From: Apium graveolens
Taxonomy: Eukaryota > Streptophyta > Magnoliopsida > Apiales > Apiaceae
DNA length: 64,000 bases
Direction of reading: 5' to 3'
Assembly: GCF_009905375.1 (NCBI RefSeq)
Contig: NC_133657.1
Coordinates: 4,916,239-4,980,238, forward strand
Under the pieces are notes generated by a model that saw only the letters and a program-made list of their open reading frames with translations, was not told the origin of the DNA and did no database searches. The position numbers were made by a program, and so were the translations under genes. The first letter of the stretch is position 1; the number at the start of each line of letters is the position of its first letter. Positions 1-11,384 of this stretch are shown here, in pieces.

Positions 1-1212
1 TGACCTTTGGGAACTTCGGAAGAACAATTTCGTCAGATTTTCGTGGGACCCACGTTTAAAAAATTATAGATCTTTCCCGAAATATATATTTACTACATGC
101 TCATATATTAGGCGGTTGAAAAATATGAGTATTACCTTTAAAAATGTTTATAACAATATGAGAATAAATAATAATTGGATGAAACAAGTAAATATTATTC
201 TACGAAATTAATTTTATTTATTTTTATATGTTTATTTATTAAATTTTAATATATATATGTCTCATTTTTCGTATCACAACGAGACTTAGTAGCATTTAAA
301 ATATGTAAATTAAGATATTAGTTGCTGGTAATTCAATCTAAAAATCCGCTCATTTAAACTTTGTGAAACTAATTTGACCATCTGAAACTAATATTTTATA
401 TAAAATATAAAAAATGATTATATAGTTGTACATGTTTTAAAAATGAAAACTACAAACAAGTGATTTGGATAGTTGAAACTTTTAATACATGTCAGTGACG
501 ATTTATGTAACCGTCAATATTAAATCCATCACATGTTAAATTAAAAATAGGTTGCTTTTGTAAATAAAATCTATGATTTGCCATAAATTATTAATCACGA
601 GTTAATTAGTGTCATTTTCAAATTATACGATATTGTATGTATATATAACTTATTCTAAATTAACATATTTGACCATTTATGTTAAATAAAAAACTATAAA
701 TAATTAATATTTATAGTATTAACTTTTATCAAAAAAATCCTCTTTGGATTTGCTTATAAAAGTGACTGTTGGATATTTGGTTTGAATCACTTTTCAACCC
801 AAATAAGTATTGGTGAGAGGGAAAAAGTGCTCTAATTACTAACTAAGGACTTTAATTATTAACCAGTGAAAGTGATTTTTATATAAATTTAATCATACAT
901 TACAAAATAAAATATGTAATACATAACCCTTACTTACATAAATATTCCAATAAAGAATTGTCCAAGTATCGACTATTGAGATTAACTAAAGAAGCACTAA
1001 TGTAAAAATAGATAATTTATTTTAATATGAAATATAGTAATAGGTTTTGGCTAATAGTATTTTGCAGCCATTATATGATATTATTAAATTATCAATAGAT
1101 TTTTTAAGTAATATATATAAGGTCATTTAAACTATCTAATTTCAACAATTTAAAAATGAAATGTTATCTTAAATTAATTTATCAATCACTTTTAATAACT
1201 TAGATTCAAAAT

Positions 1213-1280
1213 GATGATAATAATAACAAAAACAACAACAACAACAACAACAATAATAATAATAATTATTATTATTATAA
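1213..1280. repeat. (AAC)n/(AAT)n microsatellite
   Basis: A run of AAT/AAC triplets passes through about seven AAC units, then AAT units, then its own complement ATT, so the right half can fold back. It is a simple sequence repeat with no gene context. Confidence 0.9.
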
Positions 1281-2497
1281 CAAAAATAAAAACATAACAA
1301 CTATGTGATTGACTTGAGGGAAATTTAGTCCAACATCTATTTCACACATAGCATTGTTAGGCGTCCAATGGATTATGTAATCTATGAAGACAAAATTTTC
1401 CAGCCACCAATAACCATCCTCTAAGTTAGAATATGAAATAATTAGAAAATTATATGCACCTATTCTTACCCACGTACTATGTAAAACTGTTAAATTAAAT
1501 CTTATAATGCAATCATAATGAACCAAATCAAATTTTAATAAACTAGCTTAATTATAATTTTTCATAAAATCTTACTTAGTTAAGATTCGATTATTATTAA
1601 TGAGTCTTAACTATTGATCAAAGCAAATTATAAAAAAAATCAGCTTGCTTTCTCGTGGATTATATTCAACATTACTAAAAATCTAACAATCGCAAGGACT
1701 ACATTGATGATCAAATATTATAAAATATAACTTTCTAAAAATTAGGATACATAAATAATTGAATTTTTTTATTTAATTAGCTAAATAAGAAAGCTGGTGT
1801 GTGTTTTAACCAAGTTTTAATTAAAAGTAGATATCATTCAAAAATATGATTTATGTACAAATGTGTTTACTTACCTCTAATCTTATTTAAAAGAACGTTG
1901 TTGAAGATGTATTGTTGATGATCATATGCCACCAGATCTTCTTCACAATACGTGATATCGTATTTCGATGGAAATTCTATTATAAGATTTCATATATCTT
2001 AAAATTTAAACATCAAAAACTATATTTTTCTCCATGTGGTTGGAATGAAAGAAATCAGAAGAAAATTAAATGAAATATGTACTATCACGTTGATATGTAT
2101 ATTCAAAATTTCATGAATCTATTCATCCAGTGCTCTTGTACCATTCATAAAAACTATAACTTAATTAAACCGAATTTGGGATATCAATGCTCATTCTCGA
2201 CACAAACCTCATCCCACAAGATATGCATTATCTCATTTTTATGTTTTTGCACTCCTATTCCTTTCATTTACCTCTGAATTTATCAATATTTTTTCTTATA
2301 TTCCTGTTTTGTTACATTCCTTCCAACTAATGTTAAAAATTTAAAAGATAGACATAGTATAATAACTCAACTGGTAAATATATCTCAAAACATGGGATAT
2401 GAATTAGCTTTATTTCTAAAAAATGAAGGCATGAAGCAGAACATGAAAGAGAAAAGCAGAGAAGGAACGTGATGTTAAAATTTACAAAAGTTTCTAT

Positions 2498-2524
2498 AAT
2501 TTTATATTATAATAATATAAAATT
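2498..2524. repeat. AT-only near-perfect inverted repeat
   Basis: A 27-bp AT-only segment has arms that are reverse complements around a three-base centre. It could fold as a short hairpin or be a chance product of the AT-rich background. No element boundaries are visible around it. Confidence 0.5.
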
Positions 2525-3270
2525 ATGATTATAATAAAATGATGCAGTTGTACCTGGATAAAGATTTGAAATAGTTGATCAAATGCAGAATGAACAAGAT
2601 ATTAGGAAGATGTATTAAATATATGTGAATACATGCATGGGGAGTAAGCATGCAAAATATAGATGTATATATGTAAAATCAACTATAGCTTTTTGAAAGA
2701 AGGAGAGGATATAGTGAAATGCAAAGAGTGTGCTTGAATACATTTATATATACACTCTTTCCCCCAATCCAACGACAACCCCTTATATTATCTTCCATTT
2801 GCCAAAATATGTGTCCGAGGTGAAGCTATCTCTGCGGATAAATAAAATGGTTGAAACTAGTTTTAATGAAATATCACCAGAATACATAACTCTGTTGTAA
2901 CCTCTATCTAACTATATGAAACTACCTAAACATTAATATAAAACTATGATGTTTGCCTTTGGAGGTAAATATTATTTAAGGTTTCAATGTTTTAACACTT
3001 GGAGAAAAAGACCCAGAATAAAGATATTCTACAAAAGAAGTTATACTTTGCACTCTCTACAAAAGAAAATAAGAACATATATTATATTATTTTATAAGAG
3101 AAACAAAAATATGGGCGCACCTGGATTATCAAAACCCGAAATAACGTCCACCTCATTATTTAAATATGAACATAGATTGAATATATATCCTTCACGCAAA
3201 ATCTTGAACAAGTTGAGAGTTTTTTTATTTTTAGACAATGGGGAGCTGTTACTTAATTTAATTGCATAAG

Positions 3271-3646
3271 GACAAGATGTAACTTTATTTCACATTATTG
3301 TAGAGGTGCACTGATTTTTAGGCTTTCATCTTCCACTTGCATATATACATATATATGATCGCGCTTCAATGAAAACTTCTTGAAATTAGAACCATTAAAA
3401 CTGGTGAATACTATAGTTAAAACAGGTGATTTTTTATAAAGTTGAAATTTTGAATTTGGTAAATTAGTAATTTTGTGCAAACCAAAAATTTTAATTTTTG
3501 TAAAATTATCTATTGTAACCATGAAAATCACCAGTTCTCATGGTTCGCATTTTAAAATGTTTTCATTTTAATTAGTTATTGTTTTATTTAGTTACTAAAA
3601 GACAAGATGCAACTTTATTTGACATTATTGTAGAGGTGCACTAATT
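3271..3646. repeat. Direct repeat pair of about 46 bp, 330 bp apart
   Basis: Positions 3271-3313 and 3601-3643 are nearly the same sequence (GACAAGATG, AACTTTATTT, ACATTATTGTAGAGGTGCACT are shared in order) with two or three differences in the core. The interval between them is AT-rich with no coding motif. The pair could be the terminal repeats of a very short element or a local duplication. No target duplication or primer site was seen. Confidence 0.6.
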
Positions 3647-5048
3647 CAAGTTTCAGCTGCCAATGAAATATAACTGGTTTTTCAAAAAATAAAAACCAAT
3701 AATAATTTGCACTGGCAACATGTAGGTATCTTACAACGACAATATAGATTTGGTATTGATACATTAAATGGCCTTCTCTGTATGATGCAAAGCTCATATC
3801 TAGAGATTTTTAATTCAAAGTGTACCCTGAAATATATGAATCTAGTAACATGATATTATATTTATCTCTTACGTGCATTGCCAGCGGTCGCAGTTGTTTT
3901 ATTCAATGGTTTCAAATTGGAAAACATCTTTTCATTACTATATCAACTTATGAAAACACAAATAGGAGTGTGGATAATTAATATACAACAACTCAATTTT
4001 TACAAACCAGAAAATAAATTAAAAAGTTATTCATGAGTATTAGCTTCTAAAATTAATGACATAACAAGGTTAATATAAAGTCACTTGGGTACTTTCAAAG
4101 GTATCCAAACATAAAGAAAATTTAAAAGTCACCAGAAATTTCCATAGTCATACTAATAACACAAGAAGATAATGTGCTCAAAGGTGTCACTAGAGCATAT
4201 TGAAGTTAATATAAAAGAGAAAGTTTCGGAAAAAAATTTATAAGCTTCGCATGAAAAAACCTAGGAGATATTGCACAAATTGTAGTTTTGAGAAAATTAA
4301 TAAAAATTAGAGTACAACCACAACTCTCCACCTAAGTCGTAGTAATATTAAATTTAATAAGATAGATTCACGCTCTTATTGATGGTCATGTCAGTATGTT
4401 GTTGAGATGATTATTATAGTTTCTCAAACAAATATAAGGTCTGATTCATGGATGTACGTATATAGTACTTCAGTTTTAAACAAAGAAACCATATAATTTA
4501 CCAGTATCTTATCTTTTAGTCTCACTATTTATCTGGATTCATGACAAATGTTATACAATAATGCAAAGGACTATCTATATGGTAATGTGAGATATTTTAA
4601 TCTCATATATTCTAGTATAAGTAAAAGTAAGATAACTTACTTAACTTTAGTATTTCGTCAACACGGAAACATTTATGTGTATATATCTAAACACATGTTC
4701 TGATCATATGTAATATGCTCATATTTTTATATTAATTATCTTTCTGCATAATTTAGACCCATATATTAATAAAAAGCGTCAAAAAATTGATATTTTCAAC
4801 ATTTTTTAATACATACATGGCACATAAGATGGGCAGGTAGGCAAGTTGATGTACAGCTAGCGTGCATTTATTAAATATCGTGTGAATAAGAGAGGAAATA
4901 CTCAAAACCATATTAAGATATCTACAAGTTAGCCTATAGTTCTCATATTACGGCTTTCTGGCATAAATGGTTATTTTTAATATTTAATTGAACGCATATA
5001 AATAGGGATTCTTTTTTTTAAAATAAAATTCAAAAAGAGTCTTTTAGA

Positions 5049-5132
5049 ATATATATATATATACACACACACAATATATATATATACATACACACGTATA
5101 TATATATATATATTCATATAAATATATATATA
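5049..5132. repeat. Compound (AT)n/(AC)n microsatellite
   Basis: Alternating AT tracts are interrupted by short ACACAC and ATACAT segments over about 84 bp. It is a simple repeat. Confidence 0.9.
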
Positions 5133-6572
5133 ATATATTCAATATTTTTCTATATTCAATATTCCGACCTTATGTCATTTGTTGTAATTACTACATTCAA
5201 TATAAGATATTTATGTAACGATATAATCTTTTTTGATCTACAAAACGCCTCGTGTTCAGAATTGCACCATCATTAAAAATATTCTTAAATATTTCTCGCA
5301 AGTTCTATTGATCATAAAGTATATGAAATTGCATAAGGACAATTACTAAATTATAGGGACTTTCAATTAGTCTAGAATAGTTATAACAAGTTCAATTTCA
5401 TATGCTAACTTCTAATATTTGTAACTTTTAAAAGTGTGAAAATTCATTAATTTCAAAATATATTAGAATTATTTATATATTTACTATAAATGATAAATAT
5501 AATATTAAATTGGAGTTTTTTGATTATACTGGATTTTTGTAAGTGCAGGCTTGTATAAAAATAAAAATATTTGAGCACCATAAGTGTCACAAAAAATACT
5601 ATATATTAACATGAGCAAATACTATATGTTTAATAAAAAAATGTAATTTATAAATATAAATATTATTGTTATTTTGTAAAAAAATTATTTTCAAATGTAA
5701 TAGTCAATAACATTTAATTCTTATAAAGCAATTATTATCATTTTGTTGATCAAAATTCTTAATATATCACTGATTTAATTAAATGATAGTAAGATATATG
5801 AATTTTATATTTTAAATTTCAACTTGAGCAAAAATCTAATTCAACAAAAAAGGAAAAAGAAATAAGTTGATATTGAGAGCAAGAATATTAACTAGTGTTA
5901 AGACTAGTTACACTCCGTGAAAATTTTAGATTCTTTATTAATAGATTAACTCAAATGTAAATAGTTCTCCTTCTCTCACAATGGCTAGATTGTATTATGC
6001 TAATGGTTCAAATTTTCAAGTTGTATTGGAGAACAATTGGGCCAATAAGGAATGTAATATGGACAAAATATTATGGGTATAATATATGATTATAATAGTT
6101 CGTATTCATTTATAATGTATATCAATTTGAGTTGGGGCTATGATGGATCTAGTCAATGTTACAATCTATTTTAAGAACATGATTACGTGGGATTTGCAGT
6201 TGTGGAAGGGGTCACTACTTATGGTCGTCTTTCGAAAAGGGAATATTTAGTAGATAATTTTTATTATTGGATAGTTTCGTTATTGTAATAGTTATTTTGG
6301 GTTGGATACACTTGAATTGCTCTATTTTCTCTTGTGTTGCTACGTATTTGGACAATTTCTCTTATTGGATTACTCTATTTCTCTTGTGATGTTGTGTGTT
6401 TGGACGATTACTCATATGTTGTCGTGCTATGGATTCTGTTGGAAGCTTTTGGTTGTTTTGTATTTGTGACTATGTTTAAATTCGTTTGGATACTCTTATT
6501 TTCTCAGTTGCATCTTTGGATCGTTTGGTCATAGGACTCCGTTTCTTGTTTGACAAACTCTCGATTCACCAT

Positions 6573-6772
6573 CTTGAGTTTGAGGGGGGATGTTAACATA
6601 TATATTATTCTTATTATTGGATAGTTTCGATGTTGTAATAGTTTCGGTGTTAAAATAATTTCCTTTATTATTGTTTTGTTGTTGGCTATATAAGCTCATC
6701 ATCTAATGTAATTGAGAACAAGTCATAATATAATAAAACTCTACTTTTCTCTCTTTTCTCCATATTTTATCA
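6573..6772 (+). mobile_element. LTR-like remnant with purine tract (copia-like or short nonautonomous)
   Basis: A purine-rich GAGTTTGAGGGGGGA tract is followed directly by TGTTAACA at 6591, the usual purine tract to LTR start of plant copia elements. The following 182 bp contain a TATA-like CTATATAAGC near 6688, an AATAAAA near 6731 and end in TTATCA at 6772. A partial second copy of its early part (TTATTATTGGATAGTTTCG, then TTGTAATAGTT) lies at about 6263-6292. The sequence between has no pol motifs. It is probably an old 3' LTR; an internal primer site was not found. Confidence 0.45.
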
Positions 6773-7522
6773 GATACGATGGTGATCAAGCTTCCAAATA
6801 GATTCAGAACTAAAATAAATATCTGGGAAAACTTCAACACAAAAATATTACCACTCATATGCTTTTGGTATATGATATATTTAACATACATACAGATAAA
6901 AAATTAAAATATATATATTGTCGAGTATTTATAATTATATGACTAACCCTGAATAATATATTCTTAATTTTGATAAGTTACCAAATATTTGGTCCTAAAC
7001 AATTGTAGTATTTAATAAACATTTTAGCCATAGTTTATTCTCTTTTTTATGCTGATTAAGTATTTTGTAGAAATAATTATTATCTGTTTACTGAGAAAAA
7101 ATTGAGCAAAGTAGTGGCATAAGGATATAGAAAATTGTTGTTATCTGAAAAAAAATGAATAGATGTATAAAATTATGTGTAGCATCCCCAGGTCTGATCC
7201 ATAATTTAACAACTCAAGCTGAAGTCTTAGTAAAGATATCCAAACATAATGTAAGTTGTTACAAACCAAATAAAATTTCAAAATCTTATACAGTAAATAT
7301 AACTCTACGTGGAGTTGTATGGTAGTCAACACTAACTCAATTAAGCTTAACTAATATAAATTGTACTAATAAATAATTCTTATCATTGTTGAGACCCTTA
7401 ACCAACTTGCACCAATAAATAATATTTTGGACTATATTCCCCCATTTATGTATCTTTTATTGAATTTCGAGCTGTGAATAGTAGACAAACCATTTTTATC
7501 TTCGTCTGAAATATTGAAGTTT

Positions 7523-9995
7523 TGTGGCGCCCCAAAATCCGGGGTCAGGGACCTAGGAGGCCACGCCACCTTGAATCATGTTTAACACTTATCTTGTACA
7601 ATAATATATAATTTCTCACACAATTATTACTCCACACTTATCAACACACACACACTTACAGGTTATTGTCTTGGAAATGAATAATTCATTACTAGAGTTT
7701 ATCAAATCCGCAAGGTGATAGTTATTACAGACCAAACGTAATTAAGTTTTACCACGGGGGTAACCTTTATTTAAGGTTAAGTCGGCGACCAAATATATTT
7801 TTCTTCAATATTACCTTACATAAGTCATACTTGTAAATAAGCCGGAGTAAAAATAACTGAAAACCAATCCAGCTAATACGGTATACCTGGGGTACTGCAC
7901 CGAACATCTCCGGGATGATTCCAGGTTTATACTTTATAAAAGCTGACAGATTCTCGTTCTTACAATTGTACATCACGCTCTACTATAGTGTTAAAATATT
8001 CTACGATATATTCATCGTAATCTCAATTGTTATATATACGTAAAAACTCGTATTTTGATATCATAGCAAACATGGCATTTGTACGAAAACTGTAAAACAA
8101 TTTTCACAGCACAATAGTATATTGAACAGGGTTCGTAAACTTTCCTGTTTACTTTGAGGTGGAGGGCGCTCTAGGGTCTGTTCGGAAATCTATAATCATG
8201 AACAATTATTGTTCCGTTAGATTCCGTTCGTATTTATCATTACTTGTACATACACGATACTTACTATTCATTTACACGACTCATGTTACTCTTATTATTC
8301 CAATAAGTACAAGTACTTGTCATATTCTCTTTCATTTCATAATCCCCTACGCCTGTTAGTGTCTTTTACATTCCGTCCCTCGTCTCCATTCGCGATTCTA
8401 AAGGATTTCTATTCGCGCGGTCTCGGCTCCGATATTTTTATAAAATTGAAAAATCCATATTTCACTTTAAATTTTTATGGCATTTAATAAACTCCATTTC
8501 TTAATCTCTGTAAAAATTTTATAATTTTTGAATGTTTTTAGGTTGATTATTTCTATTTCCAAATTTCGTTATTTGTAGCATTTTTTATCGTGTATATCGG
8601 TTTCCAGAAAACGGACTTAACGTTTGAACCGTAAATTAGAATCAAGCGATTCAAGTACCTAAACGATCCTTACAACAAGATCTATAATTTTCAAGTCTTA
8701 CCTTTCAAGAAATCACAGTTTATAAATTATGTACTTCTGCAGAAAATCTATGGTTATGTTTTATTCGTTTTATCCACGTTACGCTCGCGACTCGGGTTTC
8801 ATTTTTGCTCTAAATCATTAATCGACAACCAACATTCACCATACCATCATCTTAGCACTTACTCCTCTCAAGAACATCATGTTCTTGAGGCCACAACATT
8901 AATCTTAGTAACTAACTAACTAAGTATCAAGAAAATAACAAATCAACCATCAATATTAGGTTTACAACTAAGATCGATAATTTTCTTGAAACTTAAACAT
9001 TAAAAAAAGTTTGGGTAAGGATTTATACCTTTCTTGAAATATTTGAAGGTGTTCTTTTTGATGGATGAATCTTGGGGATGCTTGGGTGTGCTTAAGGATC
9101 CTAAATTATGCCATAAAAATCAAGAAATCAAGAAGTGTTACTATTTGGCACTATTCATTGTCACTTTTATGAAATTATTTACCCATACAAACCTTAATGA
9201 AATGCTCTAAAACATTTATCTTAACTTAGTTTGATATGTAGGAATATTAGGAATTAATTGGAGGATTTTTCAATGGCTTGAAGTTGAGGTCTGAAATTTG
9301 ATTTCCCTTGGAACAGTAAATGGCCGAATGGAGCTTGATGAGAGAGAAGGGAGAAATTTTGGTTGCTTGCCTTGGTTGATTCTTGAAATTGTGATATAAT
9401 ATTTAGTATATATTCCTAGGATATGAAAATCTATCAATATCTTTCTAGCTTGGCTAACTTTCAAAGCTAGATTGCTAGCTTAGGTACTTCCATTATTATT
9501 CATGTTACTATTTGCTAGCTAGGTTACTATGCTCATTAGGTTGGTTACTATTTAGTTCCTAATTCTTGGTTACTTCCTTACTATCTGGTTTGCATGGCTT
9601 GATATGTTTTATTTATTCGCTTACATATTTTTTTGGTCGCTTATTCATTTCATAATAAATCTTCGTAAGCGGTTCGCGGGGTGAATCCTTTCTTATACGT
9701 CCTTTACGGTTTGAATCCTTGCACTTGAGTTTGAATTTGTAGGATTTTAGATTTGTAATTGTATTTTGATTCTCGTATTCCTCGATGGTTCATAGATACG
9801 GTCGTTTTACAAAGTTCGTTTTCTTCGAAAACTAATGGCAATTACATACACTCATTTGGTACGTATAATCACGATATCGACTCGGAAACTAAATTTTCCA
9901 TGCATAACATAGTGTGAGCGTATAAGTTTTCTCTGATTTCCAGGGTTACTATTCATCAAACATTTTACAAAGTCTCAAAAAATCGAGTTATCACA
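7523..9995 (-). repeat. Element E 3' LTR (about 2.47 kb)
   Basis: On the minus strand the LTR starts TGTGATAACTCG directly after the purine tract AGAGGGGAATAC and ends GGGGCGCCACA at 7523, giving TG...CA ends. The length suits Tekay-type chromoviruses. No partner LTR was found to measure age, and no target duplication can be assigned because the 5' end is lost. It contains only short chance open frames. Confidence 0.8.
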
Positions 9996-10010
9996 GTATT
10001 CCCCTCTAAA
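9996..10010 (-). promoter_or_regulatory. Element E polypurine tract
   Basis: Read on the minus strand, TTTAGAGGGGAATAC immediately precedes the LTR start TGTGATAACTCG. This is where plus-strand DNA synthesis of the element would be primed. Confidence 0.8.
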
Positions 10011-10028
10011 AAGGATTTCGTCTCGGAA

Positions 10029-10155
10029 TCAAATAGAAAACAGGCGGGGATATCTTTCTTTCATTGTGTCCTCTAGTTCCCAAGTTGACTCTTCAACATT
10101 CTGGTTTCTCCACAAGATTCTGACCAGCTTGACAGTCTTTTTCCTCAGCACTTGT
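10029..10155 (-). pseudogene. Element E chromodomain C-terminal fragment
   Basis: This is the last part of the E polyprotein. The minus-strand frame shows a basic stretch RKKTVKLVRILWRN followed by EESTWELEDTM, the typical end of an integrase-linked chromodomain, and stops with TGA at 10029-10031, just before the purine tract. Chromodomains of such elements bind methylated histone H3 and direct insertion to heterochromatin. The upstream half continues at 36259, on the other side of element A. The aromatic and acidic residues of the WELE segment are intact. Confidence 0.8.
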
Positions 10156-11247
10156 TTTTGGTCTCTAACAATGCAGCAAGAATTACCAAAGGGGGGGTTG
10201 AATGTATTTCTAGTAAACTTTTTCTTGAACTATAAAAAGTTCTAACTCAAACTATGCATATGTATATGTGTTTTGATTTGCAAGGTGCGGAATAACAAGT
10301 GAATCAAAAACACAAAGTAATAAAAACACAAGCTTTTAAAACTTCCTGGTGGATTTGAAAGTATCCACCAAATATATATATATATATATATATCAATTTA
10401 AGAACTCTGTGAAGAACAAGTTGTCTCACAGCTGCTTTACAAGTGAACAAACAAACTACAGAGAAATTCTTAACAGTTACAGCCTTTTCTATTTCTCTTC
10501 TAAAAGTGTTTGCTTAGTTATTTATTTCACTAGCTACAATTGGTTTACATATCACCAAGTTTGCATGGTAATAAGACAGGATAATAAAACAAAAACTATC
10601 AAGTCAAACTCCATACTGCTTCACTACTCTATTCCAGCATATTTGAAAATCTTCTTAGCTTGTATGGAAATGGTAATGCTTATTTGTTCTTCATTTCCTG
10701 TTAAACAGGCTCCCACATTCCTTTTGTAAACACCCAACGCATGTGACTGTCTTGTCACTGTCAACAGATATTTGAATTGATCATCCGTCGGGTAAATGCT
10801 TGTCATCCGTCGGGTTGCCTTGTTGATCATCCGTCGGGTAGCTTTGTTGATCATCCGACGGGTAGCTTTGTTGATCATTCATCGGGTAGCTTTGTTGATC
10901 ATCCGTCGGGTAGCTATTTGACACTTGACTTCATTTCATTTATGCAGAATTACAAGACATCTTATATTTACAATTAATCAGCCTATTCTGCATATCTAAT
11001 AATAGTCAACATGACTCATATGCTACTACAGGATCTATACAAAGTTGTTCACAGAAATGTGTTACAATACTTATTGTTACATAAGCTACTCACTCGATGG
11101 ATGTCAAATCATCAACCATCGGGACTATATTGAGTCATCCGTCGGGACTATATCTGATCATCCGTCGAGTGCTATATTTTTCACTAAGTTAAATCTACTA
11201 AGGTGTTTTGTTAATGTAATCATCAAGTTCACAACATATTCCCACCA
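10156..11247 (-). repeat. Element A 3' LTR
   Basis: It matches 35173-36258 along its whole length with scattered substitutions and small indels. On the minus strand it starts TGGTGGGAATATG and ends near CTGCATTGTTAGAGACC. Its U3 part contains the iterated CATCCGTCGGG motif array (10780-10915) and a second small cluster at about 11094-11172. A degenerate TATA site (GATATGTAAACC on the minus strand, about 10550) lies downstream of the arrays. Confidence 0.9.
10780..10915 (-). repeat. 24-bp tandem array of the CATCCGTCGGG motif in element A LTR
   Basis: The unit is TAGCTTTGTTGATCATCCGTCGGG on the plus strand (split here for reading as TAGCTTTGTTGAT plus CATCCGTCGGG). Motif copies lie at about 10782, 10804, 10828, 10852, 10876 and 10900, the last four exactly 24 bp apart. 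The same array occurs in the other LTR at about 35793-35921. The array lies upstream of the LTR TATA site in element orientation, so it is in U3. Open frames over it (DHPSG repeats) are translation artefacts. Confidence 0.9.
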
Positions 11248-11262
11248 ATCTCCCCCAATTTA
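11248..11262 (-). promoter_or_regulatory. Element A polypurine tract
   Basis: On the minus strand AAATTGGGGGAGAT directly precedes the LTR start. The equivalent tract in element B is ATAGGGGGAGAT and in C ATGGGGAGAT, confirming the role as plus-strand primer. Confidence 0.8.
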
Positions 11263-11384
11263 TGCCTACTAGAATTTTAGTCATAAATTAAGAGAAACTT
11301 GATGATAGCAAAACACCCTTAAAAATACAAATTTTAAAAGGTAGTAGATAAAACTAAAAAGTGCTGCATTATTTACTAAAAAAT

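Larger units (their letters stand above)
1..7522. other. AT-rich intergenic DNA without a recognisable gene
   Basis: This stretch is strongly AT-rich and contains only short open frames (up to about 107 codons) that carry no motif I recognise and are broken by AT-rich low-complexity runs. I see no tRNA, rRNA or conserved protein domain on either strand. It holds microsatellites, an AT hairpin, a direct repeat pair and one LTR-like remnant, all listed separately. It ends at the 3' LTR of element E at 7523 and is probably the flanking DNA into which E inserted. Degenerate old transposon sequence may be present beyond recognition. Confidence 0.7.

Noticed and set aside
1275..3797. Short open frames of 60-107 codons in the left flank
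   Set aside because: They have no recognisable motif, skewed AT-rich composition and no promoter or homologous partner. They are expected by chance.
10780..10915. CRISPR-like array
   Set aside because: The repeats are adjacent tandem units without unique spacers, in plant DNA and inside an LTR.
10777..10977. Small protein with DHPSG repeats (also at 35788-35982)
   Set aside because: It is the translation of the 24-bp LTR motif array, in a frame unrelated to any element gene and opposite in orientation to the element.
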